Origin: JBDRGC01 sp043818215
GTDB taxonomy: Bacteria > Chloroflexota > Anaerolineae > Anaerolineales > UBA11858
Assembly (NCBI GenBank): GCA_043818215.1
Contig: JBDRGC010000411.1
Span: 1 to 8,478 of the forward strand
Reading direction: 5' to 3'
DNA length: 8,478 nucleotides
In this document: positions 1-5,370 of the stretch, in pieces
Position numbering within the stretch: the first letter of the stretch is position 1
Layout: the number at the start of each line of letters is the position of its first letter
Program-made: the position numbers and the translations under genes
Notes under the pieces: model-generated
The model's database searches: none
Told to the model about the DNA's origin: nothing
What the model saw: only the letters and a program-made list of their open reading frames with translations

Positions 1-519
1 AGCGGGTTGCGAGTTAGAAGTTAGGGGGTTAGGGGTTAGGGGGTTAGGAGTTAGGAGGGGGAATTCGAAGGTTGATAGTTGTTCGATATTGAGGCCGTCG
101 AGGGCGGAGGCGAGGGTGGGGTTGGGTCGGGAGGTAAACCAGTGGACGGGGGCGGAGGCAAGGAGTTTTTCGGATTGGGCGATGCAGACCTGACAGGGCG
201 GTGCGGCAGCGTGGTCGTCTGGGTTGGTGCCCAGCACGCAGCGGCTCATTCCGGCCCGGCAGGCAAAGTGGATCACCGGCGCGCCGGCAAGCTGCAAGCC
301 CCAGGCCGTCAACAGCGCAAAGGCCGAGTTCTGGCTGAAGCCGCCCAATCGGGCAGAAGCGTTGAACATCACCACTGGACGCTGGTCAGGGTTCGGACGG
401 GCATGACGCTTCACTTGCCGGGTGAGGCTAACAATACGCCACTCGCGCTGCAAACGCAGCCAGACATTTTGCAGGCGGCGTTTCAGGGTGAGGGGGTGGG
501 ATCTGTGCATACTGAGCAT
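1..519 (-). CDS. Putative surface-polysaccharide (glycosyltransferase-like) protein, N-terminal part, runs off left edge
   Basis: The minus frame is open from ATG at 519-517 to base 1 (173 codons, no stop), so only the N-terminus is visible. A basic start (residues 1-45) leads into a beta-strand/loop stretch, VVMFNASARLGGFSQNSA (49-66), then TAWGLQLAGAPVIHFACRAG, SRCVLGTN and PPCQVC. Four cysteines (C87, C94, C109, C112) form a possible metal or Fe-S cluster. From memory this resembles the N-terminus of capsule or surface-glycan biosynthesis proteins of Anaerolineae. That assignment is inference and no catalytic motif is visible. Its position 165 bp after the NeuB-type synthase supports a glycan role. 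No Shine-Dalgarno precedes ATG 519 or the in-frame ATG at 510, because the DNA upstream is a heptamer array. Residues from about 154 on (LLTPNPLTPNPLTSNS) are encoded by another tandem repeat, so the frame may be degraded here or may carry a repeat-derived linker. Confidence 0.6.
   Translation of the reverse strand, partial: MLSMHRSHPLTLKRRLQNVWLRLQREWRIVSLTRQVKRHARPNPDQRPVVMFNASARLGGFSQNSAFALLTAWGLQLAGAPVIHFACRAGMSRCVLGTNPDDHAAAPPCQVCIAQSEKLLASAPVHWFTSRPNPTLASALDGLNIEQLSTFEFPLLTPNPLTPNPLTSNSQPA
13..56. repeat. Telomere-like GTTAGGG tandem array inside the left-edge frame
   Basis: Six units of GTTAGGN, 7-8 bp long (GTTAGAA, GTTAGGGG, GTTAGGG, GTTAGGGG, GTTAGGA, GTTAGGA), followed by a G5 run. 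On the plus strand there are four runs of at least four G (24-28, 32-35, 39-43, 57-61), which is a G-quadruplex pattern. On the minus strand the array is read as Leu-Thr-Pro-Asn-Pro by the left-edge gene without a stop codon. Confidence 0.85.
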
Positions 520-531
520 TGTGGGGATGGA

Positions 532-692
532 GATTGGAGATTGGAGATTGGGGATTGGAGATTGGGGATTGGAGAATGGAGATTGGAGATTAGGGATTGG
601 AGATTGGGGATTGGGGATTGGGGATTGGAGATTGTGGATTCTCTACCCTCTACCCTCTACCCTCTACCCTCTGCCCTCTACCCTCTACCCTC
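532..692. repeat. Composite heptamer array GATTGGR / TACCCTC between neuB and the left-edge gene
   Basis: Twenty-three consecutive 7-bp units with no indel. Units 1-15 (532-636) are GATTGGA or GATTGGG with a few variants. Unit 16 (637-643) is a hybrid, GATTCTC. Units 17-23 (644-692) are TACCCTC with one TGCCCTC. On the minus-strand transcript the array starts as (GAGGGTA)n at the end of neuB and changes to (YCCAATC)n before the next gene. The neuB stop codon TAG (687-685) lies within the TACCCTC units. This array fills almost the whole gap. Confidence 0.92.
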
Positions 693-2574
693 TCCCTGCC
701 GCCTCGAAATACGCCTCGGAAAGGCGATTGATGGCGATGAAGAAACCCTCGCCGCCGCGCTGGTGGCCGCGCCATATTTCGGGGATCATCGTGCCGTGGT
801 AGCTTTTTGTCAGTTGGAAGAACTTCACCCAGTCGATGGCGCCCTCCCCAATTTGCAAGCCCTCGCCGTCGATGCCCGAAGCATCCGAGAGATGCAGGTG
901 CGAGACGTAAGGCAGGATGGCCTCCACTTGCTCGTAGAAATCGACATTGGCCCAATTGCAATACAATTTGTGATGCGATGTATCGTAGCAGGTCTTCAAC
1001 CCCATCGAAACGATAAAATCGCGAATCTCATAAGTATCCATAAAAGCATTAGTCAACCACTGGCCGCCGAAGTACCAGGGACGCGGGGGTAGGTTTTCCA
1101 ACAAAAGCTCGACCCCATCGAAATCCAACTCTTCGACCGAGCGGCGCAGGTTATCGTACAGCCGCTGGCGGTCTTCGATGGGATGGTCGAGGCTGGCGGC
1201 TCCGGGGTGGACGATCATCTTCGGGGTGCCGCTGAAATGGGGAGCCATCTCACGGGTGACGCCAACAGCCCTTTGTATCAGCGCCAGCGAAGCCCGGCGG
1301 TGGTCATCATCAAATGAGCAGAGATCCACCAGATGATTGCCCCAAAATTCCGGGGCATGTACCACCAACTGCATGTCCAGATCGTCCCCCGGATAAGGCT
1401 CATCCAAATCTTTATCTGTAAAATGGAATTCGAGGAGCCGAGGGGCATAAGGCAGCATCGTGCGGAAATCGTTGAAGCGCACCACAAAACCCCATTCCAT
1501 CGGCAGGGTGTGCTCCGTGTCGAGGGTGACTTGCAGGCCAATATCGCGGTCGAGGAAAGGTTCATCTTCCTCGATGGCCCGTCCGGCAACGCGCCCGATG
1601 AGATCCATGTATCGTTGGGGAGACAGTCCCTGCCCCGGCCCTTTGACAGTGACCATCTTGCGAGTGATTTCGTCCCCCGGTTGGATGCGGCGGGTGGCGA
1701 CCAGGCTTTTAGCCAGCACCTCGCGGTTGAGAATCTCACCCATGGTGAAGAATTTTTCCTTGCCGGTGCCCAGTGCCTGCGTCACCTGCCGGATATCGCG
1801 CACCATCTTGCCGAAGCCATGCGGCTCCAGGCTTGCGGCGTGGTCGGGACCATCCATGGTGCGGTCGAGGGTGATATGCCTCTCGACGATGCAAGCCCCC
1901 AAAGCCGCGGCCACCGTGGAGACCGAGATACCCCGCTCGTGGCCCGAGTATCCCACCGGGACGCCAAATTCACGCAGACGAGCCATAAAGCGCAGGTTGA
2001 TATCTTCGAAAGCAGCGGGATAAGCGCTATTGCAGTGCAGCAGGGCAAACTCGGCATTGCGCTCTTCGAGGAACTCCACCGTAGTGACCACTTCACCCCA
2101 ACGTGACATGCCGGTGGAAACGATCAATGGCTTGCCCTTTTGGGACAGGTAATCAATCAGGGGCAGGTTGATCATGTCAGCGGAGGCTACTTTGAAGGCA
2201 GGCACGCCGAGAGATTCCACAAAGTCGGCGCTGTCTTCGTCGAAGGCCGAGCACATAAAAGTAACGCCCTTCTGCATGCAGTAATCCACCAGTTTGTAGT
2301 AGTCTTCGTCGGAGAGTTCAACGCGCTGCAAAATAGGCAGCAGGTAATTCAGGTTCTTTTCGCCGACGTTGGCATCGTCGAGATATTTTTTGGGATACAG
2401 TTTCTTCAAATTGCGCTTCTGAAACTTGACCGCATCCACCCCGGCACGCACCGAGGCGTCGATGAGCTGAAAGGCATAATCGAGAATACCGTTATGATTA
2501 ACGCCGATTTCAGCAATTATATAGGTTGGGTGGCCGTCGCCGATGAGCCGGCCGCCGATTTTGATTGTAGGCAT
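685..2574 (-). CDS. NeuB-type nonulosonic acid synthase fused to a xylose-isomerase-like TIM barrel
   Basis: This is a 629-residue, three-domain protein. Numbering is from the chosen Met. Residues about 10-280 are a NeuB TIM barrel with AEIGVNHNG (21-29), VKFQ (49-52), FKVAS (127-131), GYSGHERG (H212) and VERHITLDRTMDGPDH (H233). The two His match the Mn(II) ligands of N-acetylneuraminate synthase, which condenses phosphoenolpyruvate with an N-acetyl amino sugar. Residues about 286-347 are a SAF (antifreeze-like) domain. Residues about 360-625 resemble the AP-endonuclease-2/xylose isomerase barrel, with metal-ligand candidates E493 (LLLENLP), D531 (CYDTSHH), H560 (HLHLSD) and E599 (PEIW), so this half may also be active. 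The ATG at 2574 is preferred over 2586 because GGAG sits 6 nt before it and the upstream ATG overlaps that site. The exact sugar (sialic, legionaminic, pseudaminic or other) cannot be read, and no neuA or neuC is in view. The last residues and the stop fall in a heptamer array. Confidence 0.9.
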   Translation of the reverse strand: MPTIKIGGRLIGDGHPTYIIAEIGVNHNGILDYAFQLIDASVRAGVDAVKFQKRNLKKLYPKKYLDDANVGEKNLNYLLPILQRVELSDEDYYKLVDYCMQKGVTFMCSAFDEDSADFVESLGVPAFKVASADMINLPLIDYLSQKGKPLIVSTGMSRWGEVVTTVEFLEERNAEFALLHCNSAYPAAFEDINLRFMARLREFGVPVGYSGHERGISVSTVAAALGACIVERHITLDRTMDGPDHAASLEPHGFGKMVRDIRQVTQALGTGKEKFFTMGEILNREVLAKSLVATRRIQPGDEITRKMVTVKGPGQGLSPQRYMDLIGRVAGRAIEEDEPFLDRDIGLQVTLDTEHTLPMEWGFVVRFNDFRTMLPYAPRLLEFHFTDKDLDEPYPGDDLDMQLVVHAPEFWGNHLVDLCSFDDDHRRASLALIQRAVGVTREMAPHFSGTPKMIVHPGAASLDHPIEDRQRLYDNLRRSVEELDFDGVELLLENLPPRPWYFGGQWLTNAFMDTYEIRDFIVSMGLKTCYDTSHHKLYCNWANVDFYEQVEAILPYVSHLHLSDASGIDGEGLQIGEGAIDWVKFFQLTKSYHGTMIPEIWRGHQRGGEGFFIAINRLSEAYFEAAGRG

Positions 2575-2580
2575 TTGGAA

Positions 2581-2584
2581 CTCC
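2581..2584 (-). promoter_or_regulatory. Shine-Dalgarno that sets the neuB-like start at 2574
   Basis: The minus strand reads GGAG, six bases, then ATG (2574-2572). The alternative in-frame ATG at 2586-2584 overlaps this GGAG and has only octamer-derived, A/C-rich sequence before it. The site therefore favours the MPTIKIGG start over MEFQMPTIKIGG. Confidence 0.7.
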
Positions 2585-2604
2585 ATTCGGGAATTGGGGA
2601 AATT

Positions 2605-2790
2605 GGTAGATTGGTAGGTTGGTAGATTGGTAAGTTGGTAGGTTGGTAGATTGGTAGGTTGGTAGATTGGTAGGTTGGTAGATTGGTAGATTGGTAGATT
2701 GGTAGGTTGGTAGATTGGTAGGTCGGTAGATTGGTAGGTTGGTAGATTGGTAGATTGGTAGGTCTTGGTATATCGGTAGATTGGTAAATT
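2605..2790. repeat. Octamer array GGTAGATT/GGTAGGTT upstream of the neuB-like gene
   Basis: Twenty consecutive 8-bp units (2605-2764), mostly GGTAGATT or GGTAGGTT, with variants GGTAAGTT and GGTAGGTC. A 2-bp TT interruption follows, then three more units (2767-2790). On the minus-strand transcript it is read as (AATCTACC)n just before the NeuB gene. A 101-residue minus frame through it is only the translation of the repeat. Confidence 0.95.
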
Positions 2791-2817
2791 AGTGCGCTTT
2801 GGTTGATTTTCAGGTTT

Positions 2818-2885
2818 GCCAATTTACCAATTTACCAGTTACCAATCTACCAATTTACCAACTACCGAGTTACCAATTTATACCC
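2818..2885. repeat. Opposite-polarity octamer array at the 3' end of the first regulator gene
   Basis: On the minus strand this is GGTAAATT-type octamers (with two 7-bp units, GGTAGTT and GGTAACT), the inverse of the 2605-2790 array. Bases 2775-2790 and 2821-2836 can pair at 15 of 16 positions around a 30-nt loop. The array enters the coding end of the response regulator: its last residues KLVTR and the TAG stop are read from it. Confidence 0.85.
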
Positions 2886-3545
2886 CACCCCGGTCACCGT
2901 TTCGATATGCACGGTGCTGCCAGCTAATTTATTGCGAAGGTGGCCGACGTGAACATCCACTGTGCGGGTCTGACCGGCGAAGTCGTAACCCCAGGCCAGT
3001 TGCAGCAATTGATCGCGGCTCAACACCAGCCTTTTGTGCTCCGCCAGAATGAGGAGCAAATCGAATTCTTTGGGGCGCATCTCGACGAGCCGGCCTGCGA
3101 CTGTCACCTCCCGGCTGCCGGGGTCGATCACCATGTCCCCGATATGCACCGGGACGGCGCCACTCTCCGGGCCGCGATCCACCCGCCGCAGAAGGGCCTT
3201 GACTCGCACGACCAACTCGCGGGGGTTGAATGGCTTGGTGAGATAATCGTCGGCCCCCATTTCCAGCCCGAGGATTTTGTCGATGTCTTCGTCGCGGGCG
3301 GTGAGCATAAGAATCATGATGGGATTATTCTCGGCCCGCAAGCGGCGACAGACTTCCAGTCCGTCCAACTCGGGGAGCATGATATCGAGCACCACCAGGG
3401 CCGGGCGCAGACGGGTGACGGCGTCCAACGCGGCGCGCCCATCGCCAACCGCCTCGATGCGGAAGCCGTCCCGCTCCAGGTACATGCGTGCCAATTGGAC
3501 GATATTGGGTTCGTCGTCAACGAGGAGGATTAGTTCGCCAGGCAT
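2862..3545 (-). CDS. OmpR/PhoB-family response regulator without an adjacent kinase
   Basis: This 227-residue transcription factor has two domains. The receiver (about 4-118) has acidic pocket D10-D11, phospho-acceptor D54 (VVLDIMLPELDG), T82 and K104 (YLTKPF), all intact. The winged-helix Trans_reg_C domain (about 132-224) has MRPKEFDLLLIL, RTVDVHVGHLRNKL and the terminal GVGYKL, as in PhoB/ResD/RegX3. Phosphorylation by an unseen kinase should promote dimerisation and promoter binding. I chose ATG 3545 because the receiver begins at once (MPGELILLVDDEP). The longer in-frame start at 3614 would add 23 residues encoded only by octamer repeats. No clear Shine-Dalgarno is present. It lies between ridA and the NeuB-like gene on the same strand, with repeat hairpins on both sides, so co-transcription with either is uncertain. 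The C-terminal KLVTR and stop are repeat-derived. Confidence 0.93.
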   Translation of the reverse strand: MPGELILLVDDEPNIVQLARMYLERDGFRIEAVGDGRAALDAVTRLRPALVVLDIMLPELDGLEVCRRLRAENNPIMILMLTARDEDIDKILGLEMGADDYLTKPFNPRELVVRVKALLRRVDRGPESGAVPVHIGDMVIDPGSREVTVAGRLVEMRPKEFDLLLILAEHKRLVLSRDQLLQLAWGYDFAGQTRTVDVHVGHLRNKLAGSTVHIETVTGVGYKLVTR

Positions 3546-3551
3546 GATTTT

Positions 3552-3651
3552 TTGGGATTGGTGTATTGGGGCATTGGTAAATTGGTAAATTGGTATATTG
3601 GTAAATTGGTGCATTAGTCAATCTACCAATTTACCAGTTTACCAATTTACC
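3552..3651. repeat. Inverted octamer array (GGTAAATT) forming a long hairpin between ridA and the first regulator
   Basis: Plus-strand units (TTGGGATT, GGTGTATT, GGGGCATT, GGTAAATT x2, GGTATATT, GGTAAATT, GGTGCATT; 3552-3615) are followed by AGTC and then four inverse units (AATCTACC, AATTTACC, AGTTTACC, AATTTACC; 3620-3651). Bases 3584-3615 pair with 3620-3651 at 28 of 32 positions around a 4-nt loop. In the ridA transcript the stem begins at the stop codon. There is no U-tract typical of an intrinsic terminator, so a role in termination, mRNA 3'-end protection or neither is open. Confidence 0.9.
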
Positions 3652-4036
3652 GAGCACCACCCACCGCCACCGCTTCGATTTCCACAGCGGCGTCTTTGGG
3701 TAGGCGTGCGACCTGGACTGCGGAACGGGCCGGGTAGTTCGCAGTGAAGAATTCAGCGTAAACGCCGTTCATAGCAGCAAAGTCGTTCATGTCACGCAGG
3801 AAGACAGTGGTTTTGACGACGTTCTCCAGCGAGGTTCCGGCGGCTTCCAGCACGGCTTTGAGATTGGTCAACGCTTGACGGGTTTCGGCTTCGATGCCGC
3901 CCGCGACGAATGCGCCACTGGCGGGGTCGATGCCCAATTGCCCGGCGGTATAGACGAATTCGCCAGCGCGGACACCCGCCGAGTAGGGGCCGATGGCCTG
4001 GGGGGCATTTTCGGCGACAACAACTTGTTTTTGCAT
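3647..4036 (-). CDS. ridA: RidA/YjgF/YER057c-family 2-iminobutanoate/2-iminopropanoate deaminase
   Basis: This 129-residue protein is of normal family length. RidA hydrolyses reactive enamine/imine intermediates released by PLP enzymes such as threonine dehydratase, giving 2-oxoacids and ammonia; it acts as a cytosolic trimer. Family hallmarks are present in order: AIGPYSAGVRAG (14-25), VYTAGQLGID (28-37), TNLKAVLEAAGTSLENVVKTTVFL (57-80), YPARSAVQVARLPKD (101-115) and VEIEAVAV (118-125). R104 corresponds to the substrate-carboxylate-binding Arg of E. coli RidA and E121 to the conserved Glu, so an active deaminase of the RidA (not Rid4-7) type is likely. The start at 4036 has a strong GAGGTG Shine-Dalgarno. 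It lies alone between repeat-rich spacers, and the TAA stop is inside the octamer hairpin. The final residues (GGAR) precede the repeat. Confidence 0.95.
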   Translation of the reverse strand: MQKQVVVAENAPQAIGPYSAGVRAGEFVYTAGQLGIDPASGAFVAGGIEAETRQALTNLKAVLEAAGTSLENVVKTTVFLRDMNDFAAMNGVYAEFFTANYPARSAVQVARLPKDAAVEIEAVAVGGAR

Positions 4037-4151
4037 ATTTCACCTCGTAAAATAGAATTTTTGTACTCGTCAAGCCCATGTCGGAATTTAACGCCAGACT
4101 GCGAAGGTGCGAAGTAGCAAAGGGTTTTGAGAGCACAATACAAAGATTTTC
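4037..4151 (-). promoter_or_regulatory. ridA leader, possible promoter region
   Basis: This is about 115 bp of non-repetitive sequence between the MITE-like element and ridA. On the minus strand a TTGACG (4075-4070) resembles a -35 box, followed by an A/T-rich stretch with TATTTT at 13-nt spacing (too short) and weak hexamers at 16-18 nt. It is the likeliest place for a ridA promoter because the array and the inverted-repeat element lie upstream, but no convincing -10 box is seen. Confidence 0.3.
4041..4046 (-). promoter_or_regulatory. ridA Shine-Dalgarno
   Basis: The minus strand reads GAGGTG, then AAAT, then ATG at 4036-4034. Its GAGG core lies 6 nt from the start. This is one of the few starts in the window with a strong ribosome-binding site not made from repeats. 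Confidence 0.8.
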
Positions 4152-4340
4152 GTGACTACTCAGGCAGATGATGAATCTGGTTAAACAACGCCCGAAGCTC
4201 CCCCTGCCCCCCAATCCTGGGGGGAGCATCACGGGTTCTCTCCAAAATTGGGCTGAGTATGGGGATCCCCCCAAAGTTGGGTTGAGTAATACGGGCTTCC
4301 CCCATAGTTGGGGGGTCAGGGGGGCTGTCTGAGTAGTTAC
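4152..4340. mobile_element. MITE-like 189-bp element with 16-bp terminal inverted repeats
   Basis: The ends are GTGACTACTCAGGCAG (4152-4167) and CTGTCTGAGTAGTTAC (4325-4340), inverse at 14 of 16 positions. The flanks GATTTTC (4145-4151) and GATTTTT (4341-4347) look like an imperfect 7-bp target-site duplication. The interior has degenerate ~30-bp units with C-run/G-run palindromes, such as GCTCCCCC/GGGGGAGC (4197-4227), GGGGATCCCC (4261-4270) and CCCCC/GGGGG (4299-4315). The CTGAGTA core of the terminal repeat recurs inside (4253-4259 and, as TTGAGTA, 4282-4288). There is no transposase gene, and the frames crossing it are not protein-like. Confidence 0.6.
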
Positions 4341-4413
4341 GATTTTTCTTTCATCAATCTCCCCCATTGTACTTTAGACGGGAACGAGTTACAAGGAATA
4401 CGTGGGGCGTGAA
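4341..4413. other. Short unique spacer without a gene
   Basis: About 73 bp between the MITE-like element and the heptamer array. I see no start-plus-ribosome-site combination, no RNA gene signature and no terminator with a U-tract here. It is the only non-repeat stretch between the array and the element. Confidence 0.5.
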
Positions 4414-4672
4414 GCGAATGGCGAATGGCGAGTGGCGAGTGGCGAGTGGCGAGTGGCGAGTGGCGAATGGCGAATGGCGTGATAATAGATCACGTTTCAC
4501 GTTTCAAGCTCCACCCTCCACGCTCCACCCTCCACCCTCCAACCTCCACCCTCCAACCTCCAACCTCCACCCTCCACGCTCCACCCTTCACCCTCCACCC
4601 TCCACCCTCCACCCTCCACCCTCCACCCTTCACCCTCCACCCTCCACCCTCCACCCTCCACCCTCCACGTTC
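4414..4672. repeat. Phase-locked composite heptamer array GCGARTG / CACCCTC downstream of the second regulator
   Basis: It is exactly 259 bp, 37 x 7. Nine GCGARTG units (4414-4476; five GCGAGTG flanked by two GCGAATG on each side) pass through GCGTGAT, AATAGAT and two CACGTTT units. The array then continues as CAAGCTC and about 23 units, mainly CACCCTC with CACGCTC, CAACCTC and CACCCTT variants, to 4672. The 7-nt phase is never lost. The transition holds a small inverted repeat, CGTGAT/ATCACG (4478-4494). On the transcript of the second regulator the array begins as (GAGGGTG)n directly after the stop codon. Confidence 0.93.
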
Positions 4673-5364
4673 TATGCAGGCTCAAGCAGGTAACCGATTC
4701 CCCGTTCGGTGATCAGATATTGGGGATTGGCCGGATCTGTCTCTACTTTCTGACGCAGGTGGCCGATATATACTCGCAGGTATTCTGTCTCTTCGCCATA
4801 TTCTGGCCCCCAAACATTTTGTAAGATTGTCCGGTGGGGTAAAACCTTGCCGGTGTGTTCCATCAAGTAGATCAGCAGGTTGAATTCTGTGGGGGTAAAT
4901 TTGACGAGTTCTCCGCTCACACTCACTTCATGGCGTTCCAGGTTGACCACAATCTCACCGCAGATCAATCGCCCATGTCGAGTAGGGGGTTCTGTCCATC
5001 GGGAGCGGCGCAATACCGCCTTGACACGGGCCAGCAATTCTCCAACACCGAAAGGTTTGGTCAGGTAGTCATCGGCGCCTGCATTGAAACCTCGGATTTT
5101 GTCGGTCTCTTCGCCTAAGGCTGTCAGGATGATGATGGGAACCATAGAATTGTGCCGTATGCGCCGGGTGGTTTCTAACCCATCCATGCGGGGCATCATA
5201 ATATCCAGAATGACCAGATCAACATTTTGAGTATTAAAAATAGCCAATGCCTCCAACCCATTGAACGCGGTGGCAACTTTATAGCCGCGCACTTCCAGGT
5301 TTCGGCGCACGAAATCGCGCAGGGGTTTTTCATCGTCTACAACCAGAACAGTGGGATGATTCAT
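4672..5364 (-). CDS. KdpE-like OmpR-family response regulator, partner of the upstream kinase
   Basis: This 230-residue DNA-binding regulator has two domains. The receiver (about 5-118) has D10-D11, phospho-acceptor D54 (VILDIMMPRMDG), T81 and K103 (YLTKPF). The winged helix (about 132-227) ends WGPEYGEETEYLRVYIGHLR (185-204) and ITERGIGYLL, a pattern characteristic of the KdpE branch. Its start lies 6 bp after the kinase stop, and the upstream bases lack a clear Shine-Dalgarno, so translation is probably coupled to the kinase gene. Despite the KdpE-like sequence, the neighbour is not KdpD (no KdpD or universal-stress domain) and no kdpFABC is visible, so control of potassium uptake should not be assumed. 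The stop TAG directly touches a G-rich heptamer array that becomes the 3' untranslated region. Confidence 0.95.
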   Translation of the reverse strand: MNHPTVLVVDDEKPLRDFVRRNLEVRGYKVATAFNGLEALAIFNTQNVDLVILDIMMPRMDGLETTRRIRHNSMVPIIILTALGEETDKIRGFNAGADDYLTKPFGVGELLARVKAVLRRSRWTEPPTRHGRLICGEIVVNLERHEVSVSGELVKFTPTEFNLLIYLMEHTGKVLPHRTILQNVWGPEYGEETEYLRVYIGHLRQKVETDPANPQYLITERGIGYLLEPA

Positions 5365-5370
5365 AATAGA

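Noticed and set aside
79..1092. Plus-strand 337-residue frame with WRLEIGD-type repeats
   Set aside because: It runs antisense through the left-edge gene, the heptamer array and the end of the NeuB gene; its middle is a 7-residue translation of a 7-bp repeat and it has no family resemblance.
1333..2625. Plus-strand frames of 161-257 residues opposite the NeuB gene
   Set aside because: They are antisense shadows of a strongly conserved coding sequence.
2605..2790. Possible CRISPR array
   Set aside because: Units are contiguous 8-mers without spacers of unique sequence, and no cas genes are present.
2517..2822. Minus-strand 101-residue frame rich in TNLPIYQ
   Set aside because: It is the octamer array read as protein plus the out-of-frame start of the NeuB gene.
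3546..3614. Longer start for the first response regulator (ATG at 3614)
   Set aside because: The extra 23 residues are encoded by octamer repeats and do not fit the receiver-domain family, which begins at the ATG at 3545.
3792..4367. Minus-strand 191-residue frame across the MITE-like element
   Set aside because: It overlaps ridA out of frame, and its first part only translates the palindromic repeats.
4478..4494. CGTGAT-AATAG-ATCACG inverted repeat as an intrinsic terminator
   Set aside because: The 6-bp stem is short and AT-containing, no U-tract follows on either strand, and it lies far from the regulator stop codon.
4367..4712. Plus-strand frames rich in LHPPPST
   Set aside because: Heptamer arrays stay open in several frames and give 7-residue periodic peptides; there is no ribosome site or domain.
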